Shown here: positions 36,427 to 45,125 of the stretch, in pieces
How positions within the stretch are numbered: the stretch's first letter is position 1
How the letters are laid out: each line of letters opens with the position of its first letter
Translations under genes and position numbers: made by a program
NCBI GenBank assembly: GCA_028278125.1
Contig: JANQEY010000098.1
Span: 1-56,575, forward strand
Direction of reading: 5' to 3'
Origin: a bacterium
GTDB taxonomy: Bacteria; Electryoneota; Electryoneia; Electryoneales; Electryoneaceae
DNA length: 56,575 nucleotides
Notes under the pieces: model-generated
What the model was told of the DNA's origin: nothing
Seen by the model: the letters and a program-made list of their open reading frames with translations, nothing else
The model's database searches: none

Positions 36427-38592
36427 CTATAATGCAACTCTTAATGGTGAATCATAAACCGGCCAATGACCCTTGTTAATCGCTCTTCCTTGAGAAAACG
36501 CAAGGTAACTGTATTTTCCATAATGCGGGAGTTTCCTTGCCAATGGAGAAAGAGCACTCGGAGACTCTGCCCAGACCTCCAGATGAACTATGTTTGGATC
36601 ATCCGAATCCCTGAACGCACTTACGATTGCGAGACCATCTCCGTCAATAATTTCACCATTAAAACTATACTTGCCGTTTGTTTCAGTTGCTACCTGTTCT
36701 TTCTTACCGAGCCACAAAACCGATTCATTCCCCAACAATTCCGGGGTGACTTCGGACTCAGTAAGAACAGTTGCCGTTCCTTTTCTATTCATACTTTCAG
36801 CGAACTCATTGTAGGCTGTTTTCATCTGCCCATCAGAGTCGGGGATTACAATAACAGGTGACTCATCAGCAAAGAAACCTGCAAGCGTTGCCGGTGCTTC
36901 GCGTGGATCAAGTTCCCGGAATAGATGCATGTCCGGATCTATTTCCAGGACATCCACTCCCTTTGTAACCTCTATCGCGGCATGATACAAATCTTCATTT
37001 ACGTCACGCAAGACATAATTATAGATTGTTCCATCATCATAATTAATCCGAACGGGGACATCTAATCGGAAAATATTCGTATCCTGAACCTGTTTTAAAT
37101 CAAATTCCAGAACCGATTTTTCCTTTTGATTGCTGACGGAAACATTCTCTACCGCAAAAGCAGGTGCGCCTGCTTTATCTATCCATTGCGTCTCAAACCA
37201 GCCAAAGTCCAAACCGGTTTCCTTTTCAAATGCCGCGAAAAAGTCATTCCATGCAGCCTTGGTAAATTTCTGGTTTTCGTAAACAGAGCTTAAGATATTC
37301 CAGAATTTATCATCGCCGATTTTTTGATGAACCATGTGGAATACCATCATCGACTTGCCGTAACCTATCGTCCTCGAACCTGCGGTTGTACGTTCCTGGA
37401 ATTCACGGAGAGGAAAGTCGGTATCATCACCTCGAACAACATAATCGCTGTAATCCCGGTTTATATCGCGTCGATATTGTTTCGCCGCTTCTTCACTCTC
37501 CTCTACCTTATATAAATAATCCGCGCAATACGTAGTCAAACCCTCACACCAGTTTCCGCTGCTCCAGTCAACATATACACCATTTCCCCACCAGTTATGG
37601 CATACCTCATGCCCTAAACTTGTTCCGATAATAAATGGCAGCCGTATAACCCGACTTCCAAGGAGGGTATAGGTAGGCATCCCATAGCCCGTGGGGAACC
37701 AGTTTTCAACAACACTGAATCGGCTGAAAGCATATTCGCCAAGTAATTTGTTATATCGTTGAATATAATCTGCGCTCGCGTGCAGGTATCTACCTACCAG
37801 GTCTTCGCTTCCCTCGTAATAATACATGGCGATTTCGGAATTGCCGGAATTAATTGTTCTGGTTTTATAGGGTCCCGCTACTACATATGTCCCATCGATC
37901 GGATGTTCACTGTCGAATGTAGTCGAATTTCCTTCATCTAAAACGATCTTTCCTTCTGCGAGACCATCCCAGTTGTCCGGGAGTATCAGGGTAGTTGTAA
38001 AGCTAACCGGTTCATTATCACCCGGCAGACGGGGATAAAATCCAGCAACTACCGGTAAGAAGGCGCCCTGTTCATCAATGATGCCGGTTGTTTCATCCGC
38101 TATCTCCCAGCGTGAAAATGAAGCTACTTCTACGTCATCATATATCTCACCGGCATACTTTAAATCGAATTGAACAAATTCATTACTCGTTTGTATGGGT
38201 AGCCTGTATAACGCAAGATGATCAATACTTTCGTAGCCTGTTGTATCCAGATGAATGCTCCCAAGGTAGGATTTTATTTCTTCTCCTGATTTGATCTTAT
38301 TCAATTCACTCTCAGAAATATTATCATTTCCTGATAGTGACACTTCCAGGTTGTCATTCATCAGGAAATAAACAGTATCCGCTCGGTTACTTATCCATTT
38401 TATCCTGCCGGTGGCTTCAAGCCAGTGTTTGGCTGGATCAATGTCAAGCGTCATTTCGATGTCGGTGATTGCTCCGATTTCCGTTTTCTCTTGTGACGAT
38501 GAGCAACCGATGATTGAAGACAATATTGTTCCTGCCAAGAGAACGATAAATAGAACAGGACATCTAAAAGTTGTTTTTTCATTTCGATTCAT
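36427..38592 (-). CDS. Lipoprotein M1-type (gluzincin) metallopeptidase
   Basis: 721 residues. Signal with lipobox SSIIGCSSS (Cys about 30), so anchored to a membrane as a lipoprotein. Catalytic zinc site LGHEVCHNWWGNGVYVDW with NWCEGLTTYCADYL supplies HEXXH and the Glu 18 residues on, as in M1 aminopeptidases. The exopeptidase-type loop region reads ENWFPTGYGMPTYTLLGS, which differs from the classic GAMEN motif, so amino-terminal exopeptidase activity is uncertain. A long C-terminal region (about 560-721) is not recognised. It follows the DUF92 gene by 4 bases. Confidence 0.85.
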   Translation of the reverse strand: MNRNEKTTFRCPVLFIVLLAGTILSSIIGCSSSQEKTEIGAITDIEMTLDIDPAKHWLEATGRIKWISNRADTVYFLMNDNLEVSLSGNDNISESELNKIKSGEEIKSYLGSIHLDTTGYESIDHLALYRLPIQTSNEFVQFDLKYAGEIYDDVEVASFSRWEIADETTGIIDEQGAFLPVVAGFYPRLPGDNEPVSFTTTLILPDNWDGLAEGKIVLDEGNSTTFDSEHPIDGTYVVAGPYKTRTINSGNSEIAMYYYEGSEDLVGRYLHASADYIQRYNKLLGEYAFSRFSVVENWFPTGYGMPTYTLLGSRVIRLPFIIGTSLGHEVCHNWWGNGVYVDWSSGNWCEGLTTYCADYLYKVEESEEAAKQYRRDINRDYSDYVVRGDDTDFPLREFQERTTAGSRTIGYGKSMMVFHMVHQKIGDDKFWNILSSVYENQKFTKAAWNDFFAAFEKETGLDFGWFETQWIDKAGAPAFAVENVSVSNQKEKSVLEFDLKQVQDTNIFRLDVPVRINYDDGTIYNYVLRDVNEDLYHAAIEVTKGVDVLEIDPDMHLFRELDPREAPATLAGFFADESPVIVIPDSDGQMKTAYNEFAESMNRKGTATVLTESEVTPELLGNESVLWLGKKEQVATETNGKYSFNGEIIDGDGLAIVSAFRDSDDPNIVHLEVWAESPSALSPLARKLPHYGKYSYLAFSQGRAINKGHWPVYDSPLRVAL

Positions 38593-38596
38593 TTTA

Positions 38597-39373
38597 TTAC
38601 CAGGATCCTTTCTTCACCAGGAATAATGCTGATAACGCTCCAATAATCGTCGCGATTAGATTAACTATATTATTATCAATCCAGGAGATTCCCCGTTCCA
38701 GTTTGTATTCACTTTTCCCTGTTTTTTCCTCGGTCAATCGACCTTGCCTGTCACGCCATATTGCCTGGGCAAACGCACCTGCAAGGCTATCACCTACCCC
38801 ACCCAGGACCCCTGCAATAATGAGCGGAACTAGATATACACGGTCTATTATCTCCGCAAAATATCCAGCTATAACAACCGATCCCGAGCCAAAAACTGAC
38901 GCAATCGTACCAACTTTACTTACTGCCCCGGATACTCCCGGTTCCACCTTTTTAAATGAACGAAGAGAGACAGGTTTACCACCAAAAGTTTTTCCCCATT
39001 CTGTTGACCAGGTGTCCGCTGCAGCAGCCGCAAACGCCCCTGTCATTATTATAACTCCTGTCTCTTTATAACCAATTATCGCAATGATCGATCCAGCAAT
39101 GGCAACAAGGCCATTTGCCAGTACCTGCCGTGAATTTCTTCTAATCCTTTTGGATCCTCCCGGCCAGCGTGTCCACAAGCTCGACAACATTAAAAACACT
39201 AATGCCGGTATTATCCATCCAAATCCACCAGCGATCCATAAACATACCGCCATAAGTGATGCCAGCAGAGCACCGGGAATTGTCAACAGTTTTCCTAATG
39301 CTAATAGGGAACCAAATCCCAGCACTAATATGACTGACATTAAGTCTTTAAAATCAATCGATAAAAATTCCAT
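38597..39373 (-). CDS. DUF92/TMEM19-family membrane protein
   Basis: 258 residues, about six to seven membrane segments. The family motifs are visible: AAAADTWSTEWGKTFGGKPV (family A-T-x-x-D-T-x-x-S-E-x-G) and GGVGDSLAGAFAQAIWRDRQ. One plant member (VTE6) acts as a phytyl-phosphate kinase, so a polyprenyl- or alcohol-phosphate kinase role is possible for bacterial relatives (inference). First gene of the DUF92-peptidase-DUF2007 run; it is divergent from the Cys-rich protein gene across a 283-base spacer. Confidence 0.85.
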   Translation of the reverse strand: MEFLSIDFKDLMSVILVLGFGSLLALGKLLTIPGALLASLMAVCLWIAGGFGWIIPALVFLMLSSLWTRWPGGSKRIRRNSRQVLANGLVAIAGSIIAIIGYKETGVIIMTGAFAAAAADTWSTEWGKTFGGKPVSLRSFKKVEPGVSGAVSKVGTIASVFGSGSVVIAGYFAEIIDRVYLVPLIIAGVLGGVGDSLAGAFAQAIWRDRQGRLTEEKTGKSEYKLERGISWIDNNIVNLIATIIGALSALFLVKKGSW

Positions 39374-39560
39374 TAAGCAGCAAGAAATAATATGAGATTA
39401 CACAAATGGCTGTTGCGGAACATACATATCATGCATTCGATGGTCAACAACAAAAATTGTTATTTTCAGAGTTGTTCCCAGCTTAAAAAGTTGACTCTAA
39501 AAATTATTAAAATGTGAGAGACAAACGGGAACTCTTAACATATATATTGAGTGAAAACTG

Positions 39561-39582
39561 AAAGTTAAGGCAATCTAACTTT
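39561..39582. promoter_or_regulatory. Inverted repeat upstream of the metal-binding protein gene
   Basis: AAAGTTA/TAACTTT, 7-bp arms with an 8-base centre, 75 bases upstream of the start. It could be an operator for a metal-responsive regulator or a leader hairpin. Nothing else is recognised in this 283-base divergent spacer. Confidence 0.3.
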
Positions 39583-39656
39583 GTTGGGATATTCTTAATC
39601 GTTTAAAATATTGACTTTTCAGCAAAGCGATAAACATGTATTTCAAGGAGGATTTC

Positions 39657-40157
39657 ATGAGAAGAAGTACCAGGATAATATTAACCCTAGCATTTGCCTT
39701 AGCATTTGTATTTTCTATTGTCGGAATGAATGCAGCATATGCTGGATGTGGTGGTCCAGACTGTAAAAAGGCCTGCGATGAAAACTGCGATAAAGCCTGT
39801 TGTGATAGTGGAGACATGATAGATAAAGCTTCCAGCGAAGAAAAAATAATGCATAAGCACGCTATGATGGCTGAAAAACTCTATCACGCAGAGGCACTTT
39901 ACACATGTTCGCAAAATTCAGCTTTTATAACTGACAAGGCTGACCAGAAATGCCCGATGTGCGACATGGACCTGGAAAAAATGAGTGAAAAGGCTGTTGC
40001 CGAATTGCGTGAATCCAGCCCTAAAGGATGCTCGATGTGCTCAATTGCTGTTAAGGGTGATTCGAAAATGGCTGAGTGCCCCGGGTGTAAACACGCCCTG
40101 ATGCCTATTGAAAAACAATCACACGAACAAAAATCACATGAAACTTCAAAGATGTAA
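39657..40157 (+). CDS. Secreted Cys-rich heavy-metal-binding protein
   Basis: 166 residues from the ATG at 39657, preceded by AAGGAGG at 5 bases; the seven extra codons of the longer frame lie over that ribosome site. Signal peptide to about residue 29 (ending NAAYAG). Next comes a dense Cys stretch (CGGPDCKKACDENCDKACCD). Two later units resemble the heavy-metal-binding domain seen in copper-efflux proteins: YTCSQNSAFITDKADQKCPM-CDMDLEKM and a second, GCSMCSIAVKGDSKMAECPG-CKHALMP. It is likely a periplasmic or extracellular metal (copper or zinc) binder. No transporter lies beside it. Confidence 0.75.
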   Translation: MRRSTRIILTLAFALAFVFSIVGMNAAYAGCGGPDCKKACDENCDKACCDSGDMIDKASSEEKIMHKHAMMAEKLYHAEALYTCSQNSAFITDKADQKCPMCDMDLEKMSEKAVAELRESSPKGCSMCSIAVKGDSKMAECPGCKHALMPIEKQSHEQKSHETSKM

Positions 40158-40206
40158 CCGACTATCAGAATAATTATATAAAACCGATTTTTCCTATAAA
40201 ACAAAT

Positions 40207-40240
40207 GCCCGGTTAAGCCAATATTAACCGGGCGAATTTT
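40207..40240. terminator. Bidirectional terminator
   Basis: GCCCGGTTAA/TTAACCGGGC, a perfect 10-bp stem with a 7-base loop between convergent genes, with ATTTTAT on the plus side and ATTTGTTTTAT on the minus side. Confidence 0.85.
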
Positions 40241-40250
40241 ATATTATATT

Positions 40251-40769
40251 TTAGATATAGTTCATCGACATATCACTATACGAAACATCAACAAGATCAT
40301 CTTCATTAATCTCGAATTCCCTGATCAGGTCTTCACATTGTTTACGCAGCGACTTTACTGAGATGTTTTTATTCCTGCCGATTGCCTCAATCTCAACAAA
40401 TGTTCCCAATCCTTTAATATAATCCAGGTGAATCTTGATATTGTCTACAAAGTAAATTTCACGGATTTTCTTCACTACAACCTTAACACCGAAAGCCCTT
40501 TCAAGTATCTGTTTTAAATCTTCATTTGCACCAGGAGTATACAACAGTACATCTGACTTTTTGGGACCCTTATCATTTGGACGATTGTAATGGATAAGAT
40601 GGTTTTCTATTATGCCTTCACGGAGTTTTAACCTGCCATTGTCGCATTGGAAATAGGTATCTGTCTGTTTATCTGTACCCTTGAAATCAGCATCCAGTTT
40701 CTTAAGAAATTCCCTGATTTTTTCGTGTTTATCAGTTTTAGCCTTAATTTCAATGATTATTCGTTCCAT
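40251..40769 (-). CDS. CYTH-domain protein (class IV adenylate cyclase/ThTPase-like)
   Basis: 172 residues. It begins with the CYTH signature EIKAK (ExExK form) and has the tunnel-lining basic strands GRLKLREG, HYNRPNDKGPKKSD and VVKKIREIYFVDNIKIHLD, then an acidic VEIEAIG strand. CYTH proteins hydrolyse or cyclise triphosphates (cAMP formation in CyaB, thiamine triphosphate or tripolyphosphate hydrolysis). Its activity cannot be chosen from sequence. It follows the M49 peptidase by 24 bases and is probably in one transcript with it. Confidence 0.85.
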   Translation of the reverse strand: MERIIIEIKAKTDKHEKIREFLKKLDADFKGTDKQTDTYFQCDNGRLKLREGIIENHLIHYNRPNDKGPKKSDVLLYTPGANEDLKQILERAFGVKVVVKKIREIYFVDNIKIHLDYIKGLGTFVEIEAIGRNKNISVKSLRKQCEDLIREFEINEDDLVDVSYSDMSMNYI

Positions 40770-40793
40770 TCAACCAGATCCGTAATTTACTTT

Positions 40794-42593
40794 CTAAGTC
40801 AGGACGATATTAAACTTCGGCTGTTCAGTGAACTCGTTGTATTTAAGTTCTCCTGTGTATTTTTCCCCCTCCTTATTTATAGATGGGAAATTAAGTCCGC
40901 GTCCCAATGGGAAATCCGATGTCCTTTTTTCCACTTCATCTTTCAGTGGATCGGTGTAAACATACTTTTCTCGAAAGGCTACCGTGTTATTCTTATCACC
41001 ACCTGCCTTCAGATCAGCGATCATTTTCAGCATCTCGGTGGTTACTTGTTTTGCTGTTTTGTGATCTAACTGGAATTTTGTTGCGCCGTCTTCCTCTACC
41101 TGTTTTATTGCCCCCTTTTCAACGAAATAGTGATACATTCCGTTACGAGCCATGTTATGAGCCTGAACTGGATCGAACTTCAAGCCGGTAATCATCGTTA
41201 TCAACATTCCATCATAACAAGCCCGCGCCATTTCCGGACTGATTACGTTGTCCTCTATTAATATTTCCAGTGACCAGAGTCCGAATAATTCCGCTCTTGT
41301 TTCCTCCAGGAAAGAATATTCTTCCTCAAGGTAGTCACGTGGTTGACCGGATGAATGATCCGGATCCATCATCCCGGTCGTATGACCAATTTCATGAAGT
41401 GCACTATGCAGCTGATTCGCCTCAAACAGTAAATCTTTAACTTTTTCATACTCCGACTTTGTCAGGAAACATTCTGCCGAAAGATTGCCCGCGACACTAT
41501 GAACAGCCCTTCCAGTGTTGGAATATACCATGTTGACCGTTCCTACATTCTTTAATACCCATTCATCATTCGGCAAGCTCTGGGCTATTGTAGTAAACGG
41601 ACCTGTTACATAATCACCGGTCCAAGTTAAAACATCAACAAATTTCAATTTTGGCAGAGTATCCGGGTCGATTTCTGTTTTTTTGTGAGTCCAGGGAGCA
41701 TTAGCTTCCCACTGTGGAACATGGTCAACAAAAGCCTGCAGGAGTTTTTCTGCTGAATCATTTCGAACAAATACACCTCCAGCAGCAGCACCACGTGCGT
41801 TTTTATAATTATCGAGGTAAACTTCAATCGCGGTAGATATGACAATATCGATCTTATAATCGTGACGCACCCAGGTATAGTCAGCTATTCTCCTTGATTC
41901 TTCCGAACCGGTCTCAAGCTCGATAATCTTTGCGTCGAGGTAAAGCTGGAAACCGGGATCTTCCACCAGTTCACGAGCTGCTCTCAGATGTTCAACTACC
42001 GGGACCAGGGAATCCCGGTAAAGATCCTCATTTAAAATTACCAGGGGTTCACCATCATAATCTCGAATCACACTGCTGTTGACAACGTTCGCGTCCTCAC
42101 CAAGTTCTTCATATTCTTCATCTGTGAAATCGACCGGGTAGAAATTCGCGAAATCCGGTGTTTCAAAACCGGTGGTCATCAACAATCCTACATCGCCAAG
42201 TAAACGTTTTGACGGTCCTCCAGCTTTATCCGCCAGTTCATTCAGCTCTTCGATTGATACATCAAGCAGAGCATTTTTACGAGGTAAAAGGGCATAGGGA
42301 CTGTTCTGAAGATCAAGCATAATACTGTAATTATACAGTTTTTCCCTGGTTTCGCCTTCAGCTACTCTCAGAAGCATTCGCAATAACTGCCTGATCAGTC
42401 CTGTTTTTGGTTCATATTGATCTCGGAAGATTGAATTCATCAGGTCAGCAGCTTCTGCCAGATGACCAAGTATTTGGATTTCAGTATCGGTATAATTATC
42501 AATATTGAAGGGCACACTTATTACCGCGGCTTTTCTTTGAGGTTCTCCCGCCTGCCTGTAGGGTACATAGATAATTTCGTCGCCTGAACTCAT
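40794..42593 (-). CDS. Dipeptidyl-peptidase III-like M49 metallopeptidase
   Basis: 599 residues with no signal peptide, so cytoplasmic. Zinc site HSALHEIGHTTGMMDP: a pentapeptide HEXXH (HEIGH), whereas most M49 enzymes have the hexapeptide HEXXGH. The third ligand is in FLEETRAELFGLWSLEIL, matching the EECRAE motif of DPP III. The pentapeptide form is known from Caldithrix abyssi DPP III. Enzymes of this family remove dipeptides from the N-terminus of oligopeptides. AGGAGA lies 6 bases before the ATG. CYTH gene follows. Confidence 0.88.
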   Translation of the reverse strand: MSSGDEIIYVPYRQAGEPQRKAAVISVPFNIDNYTDTEIQILGHLAEAADLMNSIFRDQYEPKTGLIRQLLRMLLRVAEGETREKLYNYSIMLDLQNSPYALLPRKNALLDVSIEELNELADKAGGPSKRLLGDVGLLMTTGFETPDFANFYPVDFTDEEYEELGEDANVVNSSVIRDYDGEPLVILNEDLYRDSLVPVVEHLRAARELVEDPGFQLYLDAKIIELETGSEESRRIADYTWVRHDYKIDIVISTAIEVYLDNYKNARGAAAGGVFVRNDSAEKLLQAFVDHVPQWEANAPWTHKKTEIDPDTLPKLKFVDVLTWTGDYVTGPFTTIAQSLPNDEWVLKNVGTVNMVYSNTGRAVHSVAGNLSAECFLTKSEYEKVKDLLFEANQLHSALHEIGHTTGMMDPDHSSGQPRDYLEEEYSFLEETRAELFGLWSLEILIEDNVISPEMARACYDGMLITMITGLKFDPVQAHNMARNGMYHYFVEKGAIKQVEEDGATKFQLDHKTAKQVTTEMLKMIADLKAGGDKNNTVAFREKYVYTDPLKDEVEKRTSDFPLGRGLNFPSINKEGEKYTGELKYNEFTEQPKFNIVLT

Positions 42594-43162
42594 TAGAATC
42601 TCCTGGTGTTGTGCAAAACGCTTCTTTTAACTGTCTTTACTGTTTGCTGTGAGAATCGTATTTCGAGATGAATTATAAATTTACAGTTCAACATTTCAGG
42701 TTAAGGAAAATATACCGGAGCAGCATAAGGTGCAAGTGAGAAGAATTTTGTTACTCGTAAGATTTTATCGGCTATGAGCAGTTCATCGTTGAGATAATCC
42801 AGGACTTATATTCCATTAAATTCAAGCCAAGCAGTTACCGATTGCTGAATTTTTATTTAATAATCTTTAAGAAAATCACCTGAATCGCTGAAATGGACTA
42901 ACAATTTAGGTAACAATATGAGGACTTTCAGGCAGGCAAAAATCCCGTAAATTTACTTTAACTTCGCGAATAAACCTTATCTCAAATTTTACAACTACTT
43001 AACACGACAGCTTCAAGTTTTCGGACAATAATTTGATCCAATTTTAATTTTTTTATTAAAGCACTCAAATTAATATCCGGCGCATTACTGTCCAGATATT
43101 TAGAGTGGTCAATATATTATCCTAAACTGATGATACGAATACTCTTACAGAGCAGTTTAATT
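42594..43162. other. Spacer upstream of the first flagellin gene
   Basis: About 570 bases of AT-rich DNA between divergent genes. I find no open frame, tRNA or obvious hairpin worth naming before the sigma-28 promoter at its right end. The promoter of the M49 gene must lie in the left part, but no convincing match was seen. Confidence 0.5.
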
Positions 43163-43190
43163 TAAAGTTTGAGTAATTGTTTCCCGATAA
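43163..43190 (+). promoter_or_regulatory. Sigma-28 (FliA) promoter of flagellin gene 1
   Basis: TAAAGTTT (43163-43170), 12 bases, CCCGATAA (43183-43190). This almost equals the FliA consensus TAAAGTTT-N11-GCCGATAA. The start of transcription would be near 43197, giving a leader of about 65 bases. Confidence 0.85.
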
Positions 43191-43262
43191 AGTTGATAGC
43201 AAGGATTTGCAGTAATGAAGCAAAAGTTAAAGTTCACATAAACTGGCAAGAGAGGTGGATCT

Positions 43263-44096
43263 ATGAGTACAAGGATCAACCAGAATGTTCTCGCATTGAA
43301 TGCCCGGCGTAATATTTACGGCGTACAGAATGATCTTGATAGTGCCGTAACACGTTTATCGTCCGGTTTACGGATTAATTATGCCTGGGATGACCCTGCG
43401 GGACTGGCTGTCAGTGAGCGCATGCGCGCTCAGGTTGCATCTATGACAGAAGCGGAACGTAATGCGAATTACAATGTCAACCTAATGGCGACCGCTGAAG
43501 GTGCAATGGCAGTTATCGATGAACAGTTGATCAGAATGAGATCACTGGCCATTCAGGCATCAAATGGCGCCTTGACATCCCTTGATCGACAGGCACTTGA
43601 TGTAGAATTCCAGCAACTCAAAAGTGAAATATCAAGAGTTGCACAAACAACCAACTACAACGGAAACTACCTGCTTGACGGAAGCTATTCCGGAACGGGC
43701 CTGAAATTCCATATTGGCACGTTCAATGTCCAGGGTCAGGATTATTACCACGTCAACATTAATACCATGACCTCAACGGCATTGGGATTGGATGCAACCA
43801 ATCTTCTGAATACAACCACTGCCCAGTCTGCGATTGATGTGCTCGATACGGCGATTGATTCAAAAGATACGGAACGGACAAGGATTGGATCGTATGTAAA
43901 CCGGTTGCAGAATACCATCTCTAATCTCCAGATCAGCCGTGAAAACACGGTCGCATCGGAATCTCAAATCCGTGATGCAGATATTGCAGAAGAGATGAGT
44001 AATTTTGTCAGGGCGCAAATATTGTTCTCTTCAGGTACCTCGATGCTTACCCAGGCTAACATGATTCCACAAATCGTGGCTGGTATGATTGGGTAA
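43263..44096 (+). CDS. fliC: Flagellin, minimal form, copy 1
   Basis: 277 residues: D0/D1 halves with only a short centre, no D2/D3 domains. N-terminal part: STRINQNVLALNARRN, AVTRLSSGLRINYAWDDPAG, LAVSERMRAQVASM, NLMATAEGAMAVIDEQLIRM, RSLAIQASNG. C-terminal part: SRENTVASESQIRDADIAEE and MLTQANMIPQIVAGMIG, which form the coiled coil with the N-terminus. The centre (about 135-200) includes FHIGTFNVQGQDYYHVNINT. GAGGTGG precedes the ATG. Exported by the flagellar system without a signal peptide. A close paralogue follows 1 kb downstream; no other flagellar genes are in the window. Confidence 0.95.
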   Translation: MSTRINQNVLALNARRNIYGVQNDLDSAVTRLSSGLRINYAWDDPAGLAVSERMRAQVASMTEAERNANYNVNLMATAEGAMAVIDEQLIRMRSLAIQASNGALTSLDRQALDVEFQQLKSEISRVAQTTNYNGNYLLDGSYSGTGLKFHIGTFNVQGQDYYHVNINTMTSTALGLDATNLLNTTTAQSAIDVLDTAIDSKDTERTRIGSYVNRLQNTISNLQISRENTVASESQIRDADIAEEMSNFVRAQILFSSGTSMLTQANMIPQIVAGMIG

Positions 44097-44187
44097 AAGA
44101 GGATTGTTCTTTAGAATTTGAAAAGGTAAAAACCACCGGTCTACTGTCTGATAATTGACCGGTATTGATAAGGAAGTTATTTACTGC

Positions 44188-44237
44188 CGGGCATTCTCCA
44201 GGCCTGGAATTGAAAATCGCCTCCCCTTGCAAAGAGG
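44188..44237 (+). other. Structured 3'-UTR block after flagellin 1
   Basis: CGGGCATTCTCCAGGCCTGG then AATTGAAAATCGCC, followed by a CCTC/GAGG hairpin (44220-44237). A similar block (CGGGC..TCC..GCCTG.AATTGAAA..GCC plus a hairpin) lies after flagellin 2. Upstream, ACCGGTC/GACCGGT (about 44137-44165) forms another 7-bp stem. Confidence 0.5.
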
Positions 44238-44246
44238 CCGATATGA

Positions 44247-44283
44247 AAGCACCAGGATAATCCCTACCTGGTGCTTTTATTAT
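44247..44283 (+). terminator. Rho-independent terminator of flagellin 1
   Basis: AAGCACCAGG/CCTGGTGCTT, a perfect 10-bp stem with a 10-base loop followed by TTTTATTAT. Confidence 0.92.
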
Positions 44284-45024
44284 AGCTGCAAATACCGGAA
44301 ATAAGAATCCAGGCTTCCATCCTTCTAATACATGTAGTGTTTACAGCCAGGTTATCTAAGTTTTAGCAAACCTTCCACTGATCGGATCAGTTTATGAGAA
44401 GATATCCTATACTAAACAACGGCCAAGAAAAGTATTCTTTGTAGTTCAACCGTGTGAAACCTGACAGATAAGAATAACTAGTCTCGCATTTCAGAAGTTA
44501 TAAGAGTATTTGAATTTAGCACAAATTGATTTCACCCAAAATATTTAACCGGTTCGACAGGAAAATTAGTGACAAAAACAAAAAACACCATATCAGAAAT
44601 CATCTTAATTGTTAAACCAAATCACAATTTTGCTGCATTTTTAATCTGATCCCTCTCTGACGACTCTAATATTTAGGATATCAAGAATCTTTTGTTTTTC
44701 ATTTACATACTCTTAACTAGAACTCCGACTCGAGAGCCCATTAAGAATATCCCCTGTTTCAGGCAGAAAACATACAGAAATCGCAGAGATTTCAGTGTTC
44801 AGGATTTCTACCGAGAACTTGAGGTTTTTTTAATAAAGAACAAAGTTGTTTTATATAACTTTATATATCACAGTTAAAGTAATCGAGCAAAGATAATGAT
44901 TAACTTTAATAAGATTATTAAAGCTATTAGGTAATGATTATGATATTTTATGTCGTAATAGTTAATGTTATCACGTTATTATTTTATATTATTACAATAA
45001 ATAAACTAAAGCTATAATTTAGAT
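44284..45024. other. Spacer between the flagellin genes
   Basis: About 740 bases, increasingly AT-rich to the right. One open frame of 61 codons (44692-44877) has no ribosome site and unlikely composition, so I do not call it. No RNA gene was recognised. Confidence 0.5.
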
Positions 45025-45052
45025 TAAAGTATCTGTTGTTTCTTTCCGATAT
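45025..45052 (+). promoter_or_regulatory. Sigma-28 (FliA) promoter of flagellin gene 2
   Basis: TAAAGTAT (45025-45032), 12 bases, TCCGATAT (45045-45052). Same 12-base spacing as the promoter of flagellin 1, one base more than the usual enteric 11. Confidence 0.75.
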
Positions 45053-45125
45053 TGTGATTAAACAGCACTAAATTTTGATAAAATTGCTTTAAGATCACTT
45101 TACATCAGGAAAGAGGGGTGATTCT

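Noticed and set aside
44692..44877. 61-codon open frame between the flagellins
   Set aside because: No ribosome site, no similarity recognised, AT-rich spacer composition.
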